Assembly (NCBI RefSeq): GCF_954871325.1
Contig: NC_088777.1
Coordinates: 30,977,366 to 31,041,365 of the forward strand
Direction: 5' to 3'
Length of the DNA: 64,000 nt
From: Gordionus sp. m RMFG-2023
Taxonomy: Eukaryota > Nematomorpha > Gordioida > Chordodea > Parachordodidae
This document shows positions 44,701 through 48,533 of this stretch, in pieces. The notes below the pieces were generated by a model. The model was not told the origin of the DNA, did not search any database, and saw nothing but the letters and a program-made list of their open reading frames with translations. A program made the position numbers and the translations under genes. Position 1 is the stretch's first letter. Each line of letters starts with the position of its first letter.

Positions 44701-47290
44701 AAAAACCTCGGAAAAAAATTTAATTTTGTCTTATCTTCTTTAAACCGAAATGTTGAAATTATTTAATGTTTTAAGTTTTTGCTATATTCGAAATAAAAAT
44801 GGCTGTTAGACATAATTATAATTGATGATTTTACAAATTATTTATAAAATATAGGGTATTCTTAATATAGGAATATTAGTTAATTCTATTTACACCAGAG
44901 ATAAAGTTATATTTTCTATTTGCACTAGGATGGTACTGATACCATTTTTGGAGGCCGATCCGATCCGATATTCCCAATACTAAATTGATATAGGCCGATT
45001 ACCGATCCGATATCATGTATAATTTTGTATTCTGTAAAATACATAATAAGTAATAAACAAATATATATGAAATTTGAAAAAAATATTTAAAACAATATTT
45101 AACATTAATATATCAAAGATTTCTTTTTAGAAATGCCAAAATTTCCAATTTATCAGAGGTCAACCTGCGGCGATGGTAACTGACAATATCATCAGCTTCA
45201 CAAAACCTGAGTGAAGAGATTATCGCACACTTTTATAAACAGAATGCCCCAAAAAAAATAACAATATGGCAGAATGTTTATTAATTATTAAAAAAATATT
45301 ACATTGGATTTAGATTTTATTTATAAAAATAAATGATTTTAGATATAATTTTTTTTTTGTTAGAGACGCCATTTTATATCGGATAGGAAATTACTGGCCG
45401 ATAACCGATATTTTAAAATGGATGAGATATCGGCCTGATCCGATCTGATAAAAAATATCGGTACATCCCTAATTTGCACCATAGATGAAGTTATGAGTTT
45501 ATATTTTTCCATTTATCCCCATAAATTCTTGTTGCACCATACACGAAGTTATAAGTTTATATTTTTCTATTTACTAAATTCTATTTGCACCATAGATGAG
45601 GTTATAAGAGTTTATATTTTCTATTTAACCCCCATAAATTCTAATTGCACCATAGATGAGGTTAAATGAAGTTTGTATTTTTCTATTTAACCCCATATTC
45701 TATTTGCACTATAAATAAAGTTATAATTTTATATTTTGCTATTTACCCCAAAAAATTTTATTTGCACCATAGATAAGGTTATAAGTTTATATTTTTCTAT
45801 TTGCACCATTAATGGGGGTACATGAAATTTTTCCATTTACCCGATTTTTGGTTGCAAGCAGCCACAGTCAAATTTATTAGGAGTGCTCTTTGACAAAGGA
45901 ATTCCTCACAAATTAAAAGTGAAGATACAAAGCTCCATAATACAACCAACTATTTTATATAATTCAAAAACATGACAAGCAAAGAATCAGTCAAGAGAAG
46001 TTTAATGGCAATGGAGATGAGAATGATGGCAGGGGTATCAAAAAAGGATAAGATAAGAAATACAAATAACTGGGAAGTTAACATGTAATGCCCATTATAA
46101 CAAAGATATGGTGATCAATCTTAGGTGGTATAGACGTATGATGAGAAGGCCTAACTATATAGAAACAAGGTTAAGAGTTTAGATATGATGGGTAAATGAA
46201 AGAGAAGGCAAAAACTCCAATGGATCAACAAAAAAAAAGCCAATGACTAAATATAAATTATATAAAATGAATTGTATGAATAAATAAAATGGAATATTGA
46301 AGAAGCTTACCACCCAAAAAGGAAAAATATATAAAATCTGCAAACTCTTTAATTAATTTTTTTTTTAATTTTTATTGTTAAATAAAATCAGCAAATTCTT
46401 ATATTAAAAATTATATATTATCTAGGGCATTAGAATTATATAAATTTCATTAATACATTTTATCACCCATTAATTTATATATAATCTAGAAATATTTTAA
46501 AAAAGTAAACATTTACTAATATGTCATCATTAATATAGCAATATATTTAAATAATAAATTATATAAAATCTATTTACAATATATTAACAAATAGTAGAAT
46601 AATTAGATATATTTGGTTTACAATTATGCATTTTGACTTTAAACTACATTTAATACAATACACGTGCAAGTTATAAATTCAAAAATATCATATCAATGCT
46701 TAACCTAATCATTCATTTATAATAATTTGGCAAAAAATATATTTTTACAAGACAGTTATTACTTTTTTAATGATTTGGCTAAAATAATCATTGTAATCAA
46801 CTTTCAATGTAGATTTATAGGTGTTAATTTTAGATGTATCAATTAATATACTCCATATCAAAGGTCTTAGTTTAATGGGTATGCCTGATCTAACTATAAG
46901 GTATTTCAAATTTTGTAAAGAGTGTTTTGAACAGCTATTATCAATCTGCAAAAAAATATAAATACTGTATTTTTTATTTATCTTCTAGAAGTTTAATAAC
47001 AAATAACTTCGTTTTTATATAATTATATAATCGTTGAATGTAATGTTAAATACTTTTATTAAATCAAACTCTTTTGAAAGGTCTAAGATGGGAGATAGAC
47101 CATAGAATTTTATCCAGTTATTTTGAGAGGCTTTTTCTTCCAACAATAAAGTTTTAATATCTTTATCATCTATTAAAAAAAATTATAAAATCTTTCATAT
47201 GATATTACTCATATTTGCAAAAATAGTTTGGTAGATATATTGGTCATTAATATTTTTTTCAGTATCCATAATAATAGAAGATAATATCAT
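2576..47290 (-). CDS. SGSM3: SGSM3-like TBC-SH3-RUN protein, whole gene (17 exons)
   Basis: Host gene on the minus strand with 17 exons and canonical GT-AG introns of 39 bp to 11.7 kb. The product of about 1,090 residues has a TBC (Rab-GAP type) domain in exons 2-6, an SH3 domain in exons 9-10 and a RUN domain in exons 11-17. This order is characteristic of SGSM3/RUTBC3, a cytosolic adaptor known to bind Rab and Rap GTPases and, through SH3, connexin 43. Clear matches to human SGSM3 as I remember it include SGIPIKLRPLIW, LLRLWDL, DDHCWLGEMNGVRGWFP, AGDDS, KFRSLICAGLN, LEKWYDPYSFL and NLEWELP. Reading phase agrees at all 16 joins. Odd points: a large Asn/Asp-rich insert inside TBC, loss of the catalytic Arg and Gln motifs, and high divergence. 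Sixteen exons are supported by homology or phase; exon 1 and the start codon are least sure. The family assignment is firm; Rab specificity cannot be read. Confidence 0.87.
3294..3416 (-). CDS. SGSM3: SGSM3-like exon 16 (RUN)
   Basis: One base, 40 codons and two bases. HKVLHHWFEEI then VLEKWYDPYSFLVTP matches human EQVLHLWLEVL then TVEKWYQPWSFLRSP. Acceptor ACCAAG, donor GTACAT. The split Lys codon matches the human Arg position. Confidence 0.95.
3506..3591 (-). CDS. SGSM3: SGSM3-like exon 15 (RUN)
   Basis: Twenty-eight codons plus two bases, SLENIEATHYKF then PEIKFRSLICAGL, matching human SVNVTHDAVHAQMDVKLRSL then ICVGL. Donor GTAAAT; AA joins C of exon 16 to give Asn as in human. Confidence 0.95.
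3592..4989. other. Intron 14, unassigned A/T-rich sequence
   Basis: No open frame, terminal repeat or array is visible on either strand. This is the 3' part of the 8.5-kb intron between exons 14 and 15. Confidence 0.5.
4990..5873 (+). mobile_element. Internally deleted copy of the hAT at 48,159-52,371
   Basis: Both ends match the large hAT: the left GATCCTGGATTTGATC block and the right AAAAAGGACGATCATGGATTC then GGAATTCGATCC blocks. The interior keeps only the start of transposase exon 1 (DENLLSFLQLR) and the C-terminal exon (SSAPVEHFSKAKYVLND), so the middle of the gene is missing. It cannot encode transposase and is expected to depend on the full copy. Confidence 0.8.
6590..8346 (-). mobile_element. 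5'-truncated LINE, RT plus zinc knuckle and restriction-like endonuclease
   Basis: Minus-strand reverse transcriptase motifs occur in order: KIDFNNAYN near 8270, QQGDPLGSLFF near 8090, YIDDGILCG near 8000 and SINYEKSEF. A 409-codon frame follows (7819-6590) with LAWTQATLPTKMGGLGIRSP, a CxxC..HxxxxC knuckle and KRPDGIS..PW..G.FLVWDY, which fits a PD-(D/E)xK restriction-like endonuclease as in R2/NeSL-type LINEs. The frame shifts between the RT part and the C-terminal part (overlap near 7722-7819) and there are stops near 8119, so the copy is dead. Later RT motifs are intact enough to recognise. It lies in intron 14, sense to the host gene. Confidence 0.85.
8347..9916. other. Intron 14, unassigned
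   Basis: A/T-rich with no supported gene or clear element ends. Degenerate repeats only. Confidence 0.4.
9917..10510. repeat. Possible non-autonomous element with inverted GAACCCT motifs
   Basis: GTTCAGGGTTC near 9970-9995 faces GAACCCTGAACCC near 10,445-10,460, and CAGGGCTGTGAACCC starts the block. No target duplication found, so ends are uncertain. Confidence 0.35.
10598..11404 (-). mobile_element. LINE remnant (same superfamily as 6590-8346)
   Basis: A 100-codon minus-strand frame begins NWMQALLPTFISF, matching LAWTQATLPTKMGG. Further down, SDTYGSFESHAQNI and GNPKKGCYLWQRISIGIY match STTLTTFGNRALSF and DEPREGFFLRQRLAIAIH. Many stops; fossil. Confidence 0.7.
11405..12137. other. Intron 14, unassigned
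   Basis: Contains an imperfect inverted pair around CCTGTCC (near 11,500) and GGACAGGATAGG (near 11,560), and GGAAA-rich repeats at 11,780-11,960. No gene. Confidence 0.4.
12138..12189 (-). CDS. SGSM3: SGSM3-like exon 14 (RUN, 52-bp microexon)
   Basis: One base plus 17 codons, LDDNNKALLTPIQLLEQ, matching human LDEDGKVLTPEELLYRAV. Acceptor CATGTAG, donor GTTTCT. It fits both neighbours in phase and supplies exactly the segment otherwise missing. Confidence 0.87.
12190..13072. other. Intron 13, unassigned, with a run of 14 G near 12,590
   Basis: No coding support beyond the two flanking exons. The G run is like those near hAT MITE ends, but no matching end was found. Confidence 0.4.
13073..13149 (-). 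CDS. SGSM3: SGSM3-like exon 13 (RUN)
   Basis: Twenty-five codons plus two bases. VIQEISRD then NEFSNPKLNLCNAY lines up with human LFIEEAAGRE then RDFASVYSRLVLCKTF. Acceptor GATTTTAG, donor GTCAGA (weak). AA plus C of exon 14 gives Asn. Confidence 0.82.
13301..13394 (-). CDS. SGSM3: SGSM3-like exon 12 (RUN)
   Basis: One base plus 31 codons. LCSSVQDIFKHGL matches human LCPALKALFEHGL; NTWEV then continues the human HPWLFI position. Acceptor ACACAG, donor GTAATA. A second in-frame donor nine bases upstream or downstream cannot be wholly excluded. Confidence 0.9.
13698..13867. mobile_element. Palindromic MITE copy 1 (AAACGGC family)
   Basis: Starts ATGTTAAACGGCTTGAT and ends ATCAAGCCGTTTAACAACAGTG. 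The two halves (..AAGCCTCGAGATTTCC.. and ..AAATCTCCAGACTTCC..) are inverted copies, so the transcript could fold into a hairpin. Confidence 0.75.
14810..15373 (+). pseudogene. hAT transposase remnant (C-terminal half)
   Basis: Plus-strand pieces LPQQGDPVV, LDREKIKFLTDFYCEEIK and TNERAFTSLTRIKTYL correspond to the C-terminal part of ZMYM/KIAA1586-type hAT transposases (typical ending TNERSFSTLRRLKTYLRS). Many stops. The copy is cut by the MITE at 15,374. Confidence 0.7.
15374..15607. mobile_element. Palindromic MITE copy 2, inside a hAT remnant
   Basis: Starts CAGTATTGTTGTTAAATG; contains ACGGCTAACCCAATATTTTA and the mirrored ATAGATGTCCAAACC/CCATCTATAAGC centre. It interrupts transposase homology right after KTYL. 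Confidence 0.75.
15859..16256. mobile_element. hAT MITE with CCCGGCC repeats, 8-bp target duplication AATTTATA
   Basis: Ends AGTGATCTGCA and TGCAGATCTCT lie between perfect AATTTATA repeats (15,851-15,858 and 16,257-16,264). Inside, a GCCGGCCCGGCCCGAA-type unit repeats three times near the left end, with its complement at the right end. Confidence 0.88.
16641..16699 (-). CDS. SGSM3: SGSM3-like exon 11 (SH3-RUN junction)
   Basis: A 59-bp exon between TTTTAG and a GTGAGT donor. SCAAGDDSIHEMVAHLIRG matches human YSIAGDDSVTEGVTDLVRG. Phase 0 to 2; the trailing CC joins T of exon 12 to make Pro. Confidence 0.92.
17364..17521. mobile_element. Short hAT MITE, 8-bp target duplication CGAAATAT
   Basis: Perfect CGAAATAT repeats at 17,356-17,363 and 17,522-17,529. 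Ends CAGAGACCTGCA and TTTGCAGTCTATG, with CCGCCCGGCCCGG inside, place it in the same family as 15,859-16,256. Confidence 0.85.
18117..18221 (-). CDS. SGSM3: SGSM3-like exon 10 (second half of SH3)
   Basis: Thirty-five codons, phase 0 at both ends. ILNSKDDHCWLGEMNG and VRGWFPSAYIKLI match human VSQKDEHCWVGELNG and LRGWFPAKFVEVL almost residue for residue. The SH3 Trp, the GWFP motif and the final Tyr are kept. Acceptor ATATCAG, donor GTTACA. The spacing to the AGDDS motif of exon 11 equals that of the human protein. Confidence 0.95.
18591..20290 (+). mobile_element. hAT element A with decayed transposase, right end not found
   Basis: Left end CAGGGTTGCCAGGTCTCCCC. Plus-strand transposase homology runs from about 19,000: GHPFAILTDTSNKKYFLC (catalytic-Asp region), FRHVPIRWL then EPLKKYFLN, AEAYLGMISHLGNLLH, and LEYLQSKFDFNN. 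It is the ZMYM/KIAA1586-like hAT group. Several stops. The same sequence occurs at 58,628-62,621 and, inverted, at 63,690-64,000. It lies in intron 9, between SH3 exons 9 and 10, antisense to the host gene. Confidence 0.8.
20383..20556 (-). CDS. SGSM3: SGSM3-like exon 9 (first half of SH3)
   Basis: Fifty-eight codons ending at a perfect GTAAGT donor. KKGFAIHAFEGKEKDELAFA then KGDVIS matches human RRAKALLDFERHDDDELGF then RKNDIIT. The ALYDY motif is AIHAF, so the first ligand-groove tyrosine is replaced by His. The acceptor CCCAG before TTTAAA is chosen because it keeps phase with exon 8; a nearby TTCAG at 20571-20573 gives the wrong phase. Confidence 0.88.
20600..21600. other. Intron 8, unassigned
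   Basis: No open frame, array or element end recognised. Confidence 0.45.
21604..21900. repeat. Decayed hAT MITE (GGCGTAGC family)
   Basis: GCATAGTTAGAATTTTTCC near 21,607 is a degenerate end. The block with an 11-G run near 21,830 followed by TTTTTATTAGCTT resembles 1740-1790. Borders unclear. Confidence 0.5.
22758..23099 (-). CDS. SGSM3: SGSM3-like exon 8 (linker, Cys/His-rich)
   Basis: An open run of 114 codons, phase 0 at both ends, acceptor AAATAG and donor GTAATA. LTKLRETILEVRHFFASL matches human VADLREAILRVARHFQC in the linker before SH3. Upstream of this the segment is lineage-specific. The pattern CHSNNC and, about 50 residues on, CSHHTH could form a metal site, but this is only a guess. 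Confidence 0.8.
23826..23948 (-). CDS. SGSM3: SGSM3-like exon 7 (TBC-SH3 linker)
   Basis: Forty-one codons, phase 0 at both ends, acceptor ATTAG and donor GTAAAA. SESLKNIMNKLAPS corresponds to human SENSASIFNTLSDIPS, and IMRTLSQSLT to the human LLGVAMRLAGSLT helix. Confidence 0.85.
24222..24420. repeat. Decayed hAT MITE end (GCGTAGCCAGG)
   Basis: GCGTAGCCAGGAGAAGAAT at 24,225 is a typical family start, followed by a short non-coding body with CCCCCACACTCC. No far end or target duplication found. Confidence 0.5.
24421..25110 (+). mobile_element. LINE 3' fragment (restriction-like endonuclease type)
   Basis: NGYDFREAIPLSNL, NDELRHAIGFRLNC and GRHSLH, then EPTGLCNANGKLPDGLSKIS, match HEFLEAIPSANL, NELTHSIGIRLNC, GRHSLH and EPSGLFRSDGKRPDGISQI of the copy at 6590-8346. 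Stops and shifts throughout. Antisense within intron 6. Confidence 0.8.
25111..26424. other. Intron 6, unassigned
   Basis: Very A/T-rich. Contains AGTAACTAGTTAC-like short inverted motifs near 25,600-26,170 but no resolvable element or gene. Confidence 0.4.
26425..26573 (-). CDS. SGSM3: SGSM3-like exon 6 (end of TBC domain)
   Basis: Starts with two bases completing Asp and then has 49 codons in phase 0. LSKVLYQWF (human LSLITLHWF) and NVLLRLWDLILVYGHHIL (human KLLLRIWDLFFYEGSRVL) are classic late TBC motifs. Acceptor TTTTTAG, donor GTTTGC. Confidence 0.92.
27280..28125 (-). mobile_element. LINE remnant (restriction-like endonuclease type)
   Basis: Minus strand: YIESLLNIKLPPLAWMQAAL, then SSSKSGFLPTNEELRSAISL, then LVPWSIP, matching the C-terminal LINE protein order. 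Heavily broken. Intron 5. Confidence 0.75.
28235..28310. repeat. Decayed hAT MITE end
   Basis: GGCGTCGCTAGATTTTAAA followed by a G-rich block is a weak match to the GGCGTAGC family; only one end is seen. Confidence 0.35.
28740..29345 (-). mobile_element. LINE remnant, sister copy of 27,280-28,125
   Basis: The plus-strand sequence parallels 10,740-10,870 and 27,350-27,470. On the minus strand IIFDTIDSFEPQSQ and QTGYYMRQGFPL match the LINE end segment. Broken. Confidence 0.65.
30362..32354. mobile_element. Foldback element with minisatellite arms
   Basis: Bounded by CAGGGTTTCCCATCC and GGATGGGAAACCCTG, flanked by TA on each side. Each arm is an array of 21-bp units (AATCAAAAAAGGAAAAGxxx) followed by the same A/T spacer and a GGTTTGAGGGTGGG block. 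The left arm (30,362-30,950) is repeated in inverted form at about 31,755-32,354. A second array with its own CAGGGTTTCCC start sits at 30,989-31,455. The Lys-rich frames across the arrays come from the repeat, not from a gene. It resembles Drosophila-type foldback elements in plan; the TA flanks recall Tc1/mariner MITEs. It lies in intron 5. Confidence 0.8.
32355..33585. other. Intron 5, unassigned
   Basis: A 12-G run lies at about 32,722. No supported gene or element ends. Confidence 0.4.
33586..33664 (-). CDS. SGSM3: SGSM3-like exon 5 (TBC)
   Basis: Acceptor ACTTTTAG, donor GTTATT. Twenty-six codons plus one base: ADIDVILRSLEIWEPELYML then LKHHSI, matching human TDQRVLRHLIVQYLPRLDKL then LQEHDI. 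The trailing G joins AT of exon 6 to give Asp, matching the human EHDIEL position. Confidence 0.9.
33805..35046 (-). CDS. SGSM3: SGSM3-like exon 4 (TBC core plus large Asn/Asp-rich insert)
   Basis: An open frame of 414 codons, phase 0 at both ends, in DNA where chance frames rarely reach 80 codons. The acceptor follows a C/T-rich tract (complement of about 35055-35085) and ends AAAG; the donor follows CAG. The first 90 residues cover the TBC core: QVTKLATQTCF (human KQIEKDLLRT..ACF), LFRIIHTSLF (LRRVLRALAW), FPHSNITKLSAYMGIV (YPEIGYCQGTGMV) and EQKACEMIVTMI..SGYY (EDAFWMMSAIIE..ASYF). About 300 Asn/Asp/Lys/Ile-rich residues follow that have no counterpart in the human protein and look disordered. 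The last dozen residues (RYTCPTMQ) return to the TBC fold. The Arg finger (IxxDxxR) reads VTKLATQ and the Gln finger (YxQ) reads ITK, so both are lost. Read alone this exon looks like an orphan gene; phase and flanking homology place it in SGSM3. Confidence 0.83.
35384..35540. mobile_element. Palindromic MITE copy 3, short
   Basis: ATCGCTCCATTTGAG then ACAGCTAACCCAATATTTTA, mirrored by TAATCGGCTCAAATGGAG. The centre is shorter than in the other copies. Confidence 0.65.
35940..36025. repeat. Purine microsatellite (AAAAG with GGGGG blocks)
   Basis: Simple-sequence run of AAAAG units broken by three G runs. It is not coding; the Lys-rich frame is a consequence of the repeat. Confidence 0.9.
36026..37229. 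other. Intron 3, unassigned
   Basis: Degenerate repeats only. The block 36,770-36,900 is loosely similar to 37,590-37,720. Confidence 0.4.
37238..37573. mobile_element. hAT MITE, 8-bp target duplication TTCTAGAT
   Basis: CAGTGGCGTAGCTAGGAATT at the left and GTAGCTACGCCACTG at the right lie between perfect TTCTAGAT repeats (37,230-37,237 and 37,574-37,581). GGGGGCTTTGCCCCCC and GGGCCTTCGGCCC form internal hairpins. This is the cleanest copy of the family in the window. Confidence 0.92.
37917..39451 (-). mobile_element. hAT element, 8-bp target duplication TAGAcCTT/TAGAtCTT
   Basis: Ends CAGGCGCGTAGCTAG and CTGGCTACGCGCCTG, with an 8-bp duplication matching at seven of eight bases. The body of 1.5 kb has faint minus-strand transposase-like words but no usable frame. 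Intron 3. Confidence 0.8.
39452..41410. other. Intron 3, unassigned
   Basis: A/T-rich; contains a local duplication near 40,400-40,530 (CATTTTCTTATTATATATTA units). The 73-codon hydrophobic frame at 41,283-41,062 has no recognisable homology. Confidence 0.4.
41411..41599. mobile_element. Palindromic MITE copy 4
   Basis: AATGTTAAACGGCTCATTTT at the left and GAGTTGCCGTTTAACAACTC at the right, with the mirrored AAGCCTG/CGAGGCTTG centre. Confidence 0.75.
41622..41801. mobile_element. Palindromic MITE copy 5, adjacent to copy 4
   Basis: AGTTGTTAATCGGCTTGATT at the left and ATCGGGCCGTTTAACAACAC at the right. Only about 20 bases separate it from copy 4. Confidence 0.75.
41830..42905 (+). pseudogene. 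hAT transposase remnant
   Basis: Plus strand TNASNKENTK, VITFCADSGINFG and SLPHSYKFRAYIYSNENFLV match hAT transposase words (DASN, CADN.N.NFG, SLP.SSA.SER.FS..GN). Many breaks. It is antisense in intron 3. Confidence 0.65.
42906..44884. other. Intron 3, unassigned
   Basis: Repeat-like blocks such as AAAATATTAAAATC at 43,575 and 43,680. A short plus-strand stretch near 44,430-44,530 (KIGNNILVCSDDIPIKTTF) may be a decayed coding fragment of unknown origin. Confidence 0.35.
44885..45840. repeat. Minisatellite, about 65-bp unit, roughly eight copies
   Basis: Unit: ATTTGCACCATAGATGAGG then TTATAAGTTTATATTTTTC and TATTTACCCCATAAATTCT. Copies follow head to tail; one is split by the hAT at 44,926-45,471. 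Confidence 0.85.
44926..45471. mobile_element. Non-autonomous hAT inside the minisatellite, target duplication ATTTGCAC
   Basis: Starts TAGGATGGTACTGATACC and ends AATATCGGTACATCCCTA; ATTTGCAC occurs on both sides (44,918-44,925 and 45,472-45,479). GGCCGAT..CCGAT motifs recur inverted inside. The target word is also part of the minisatellite unit, so the duplication is a little less telling here. Confidence 0.82.
45870..46300 (+). mobile_element. RTE-like LINE 3' fragment
   Basis: KGIPHKLKVKIQSSIIQPTI then LYNSKT matches the C-terminal RT region of RTE-type LINEs (K..LK.KIY...V.P.LLYGSE.W). Further on, MAMEMRM and RRPNYIETRLRV fit the same family. Broken. Confidence 0.7.
46763..46945 (-). 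CDS. SGSM3: SGSM3-like exon 3 (start of TBC domain)
   Basis: Exactly 61 codons between a strong acceptor (T-rich tract then GCAG) and a GTAATA donor, phase 0 at both ends. LKYLIVRSGIPIKLRPLIW is the first conserved TBC motif (human LRSLVLAGIPHGMRPQLW), followed by DYFSQIIKK (human SYREIVKN). Confidence 0.9.
46946..47053 (-). other. SGSM3: Intron 2 of the SGSM3-like gene (108 bp)
   Basis: Short intron, GTATTT donor and TTTGCAG acceptor; free of repeats. Confidence 0.75.
47054..47169 (-). CDS. SGSM3: SGSM3-like exon 2 (pre-TBC segment)
   Basis: The acceptor is a T-rich tract ending AATAG; the donor is GTATTT. The exon starts with two bases of a codon and ends in phase 0. The segment NNWIKFYGL..LSKEFDLIK lines up with the region before the human TBC domain (RWQAHLEF..). 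Phase matches both neighbours. Confidence 0.75.
47209..47290 (-). CDS. SGSM3: SGSM3-like exon 1 (candidate start)
   Basis: Open frame with two in-frame ATGs (complement of 47288-47290 and 47267-47269) after an upstream stop. It ends at a GTAATA donor after one base of a codon; exon 2 supplies the other two bases (AAT). The intron to exon 2 would be only 39 bp. Human SGSM3 has a longer N-terminus with a YDEFGF motif that I do not see here, so either the N-terminus is short or more 5' exons exist. Confidence 0.45.
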
Positions 47291-47689
47291 ATCATATCAA
47301 GCTCGTTGGTCATAGACCTGCCCAAAGTGAATGAACGTGATACATGGAGGGCCGCCCTCCATATAATTATGCCGATTCTCAATGATACCAACAAACCTTG
47401 TAACTCAGTAGTTTAATCATAAAAGAGTGGAACTACACTTTATCCGATTATAGTATTTGTAGAGTTATGAGTAATATAAGAGTGAAGATAAGAAGAAAAA
47501 GAAGAAAAGAAGGCTATTTCTTCCAAATATAAAATAGTTATTATTTTATAAGTTCCTTCAACAGCATTTATTATATAGAAGCTGAATAACATTTCTTAAA
47601 ATACTAGGAGCTAAATAATATTGGAGAGCTTTCTTAATATAACTTAAAATATCATATTAAATACTGACTAATTATTTATAAATTGAATA
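47291..47689. other. Upstream region of the host gene, unassigned
   Basis: Contains GGAGGGCCGCCCTCC, a perfect short palindrome at about 47,347-47,361, in an otherwise A/T-rich stretch. It could be 5' sequence of the LINE that follows or of the host gene. No TATA or start-site signal can be claimed. Confidence 0.35.
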
Positions 47690-48533
47690 TTATCTACCTA
47701 TAACATAAACGGTCTATATAATAAAATATCTTTCTTACCAAATTACTCTCTAATGAAGAATTGAACCTGATTTCCCTGCAGGAAACTCATATGAGAAACG
47801 ACATGAAAGCTGTTGTTAGAGATTTTACATTGCTAAATTTAAAACGACTATGAACAATTAGTCGGGTACTGCCTTTCTGATCAAGAATAATATCTACCAA
47901 TTATTTAGGAAGTACCTATGTCAGAAAGAATGGCTGCCCTATATATTAACAGCCTTTAAACCAGCAATTCTTTTAAATATATATGCACCCCCAATTCTAA
48001 AAGAGAAACTGCTTTTCTTTGATGAGCTAGAAAATATTATTGATGCATTACCCAAAAGGTACAATCTGATTATTTTCGGAGATTTTATTGCTAAAATTGG
48101 TAAAGACGTATCTTACAAGAAAAATATTATCGGTAACGCTACTATGTCATGCCCTAACCAGAGTTGTTAAAAGATCGAATCAATCGACGATCCTGGATTC
48201 GATCGCAAATTTGTCAATTTTACGAGATTTATGATTCTGACTTATTGAGGATCGAGATCATTTTGTTTAAAATTCGATCCCGATCTTTTCAAAAATTAAT
48301 TTTTTACTTAAAAAGCAATAAATAAAATAAAGATTTTGAAAATTAAATTAAAATATTATTTTTAAAAAAAATATCTATCTTCATATTTTATCAACTTCCA
48401 TTATAAACTTCCATTTCACCATTTATTATATATTTATTCATTTCCTAAATTTTACGAGATTTAGAGCTCTTACAAGTTATTTAATATAAATTTATAATAA
48501 TATATTAATATTTATTTTAATAGGTAAATGTAA

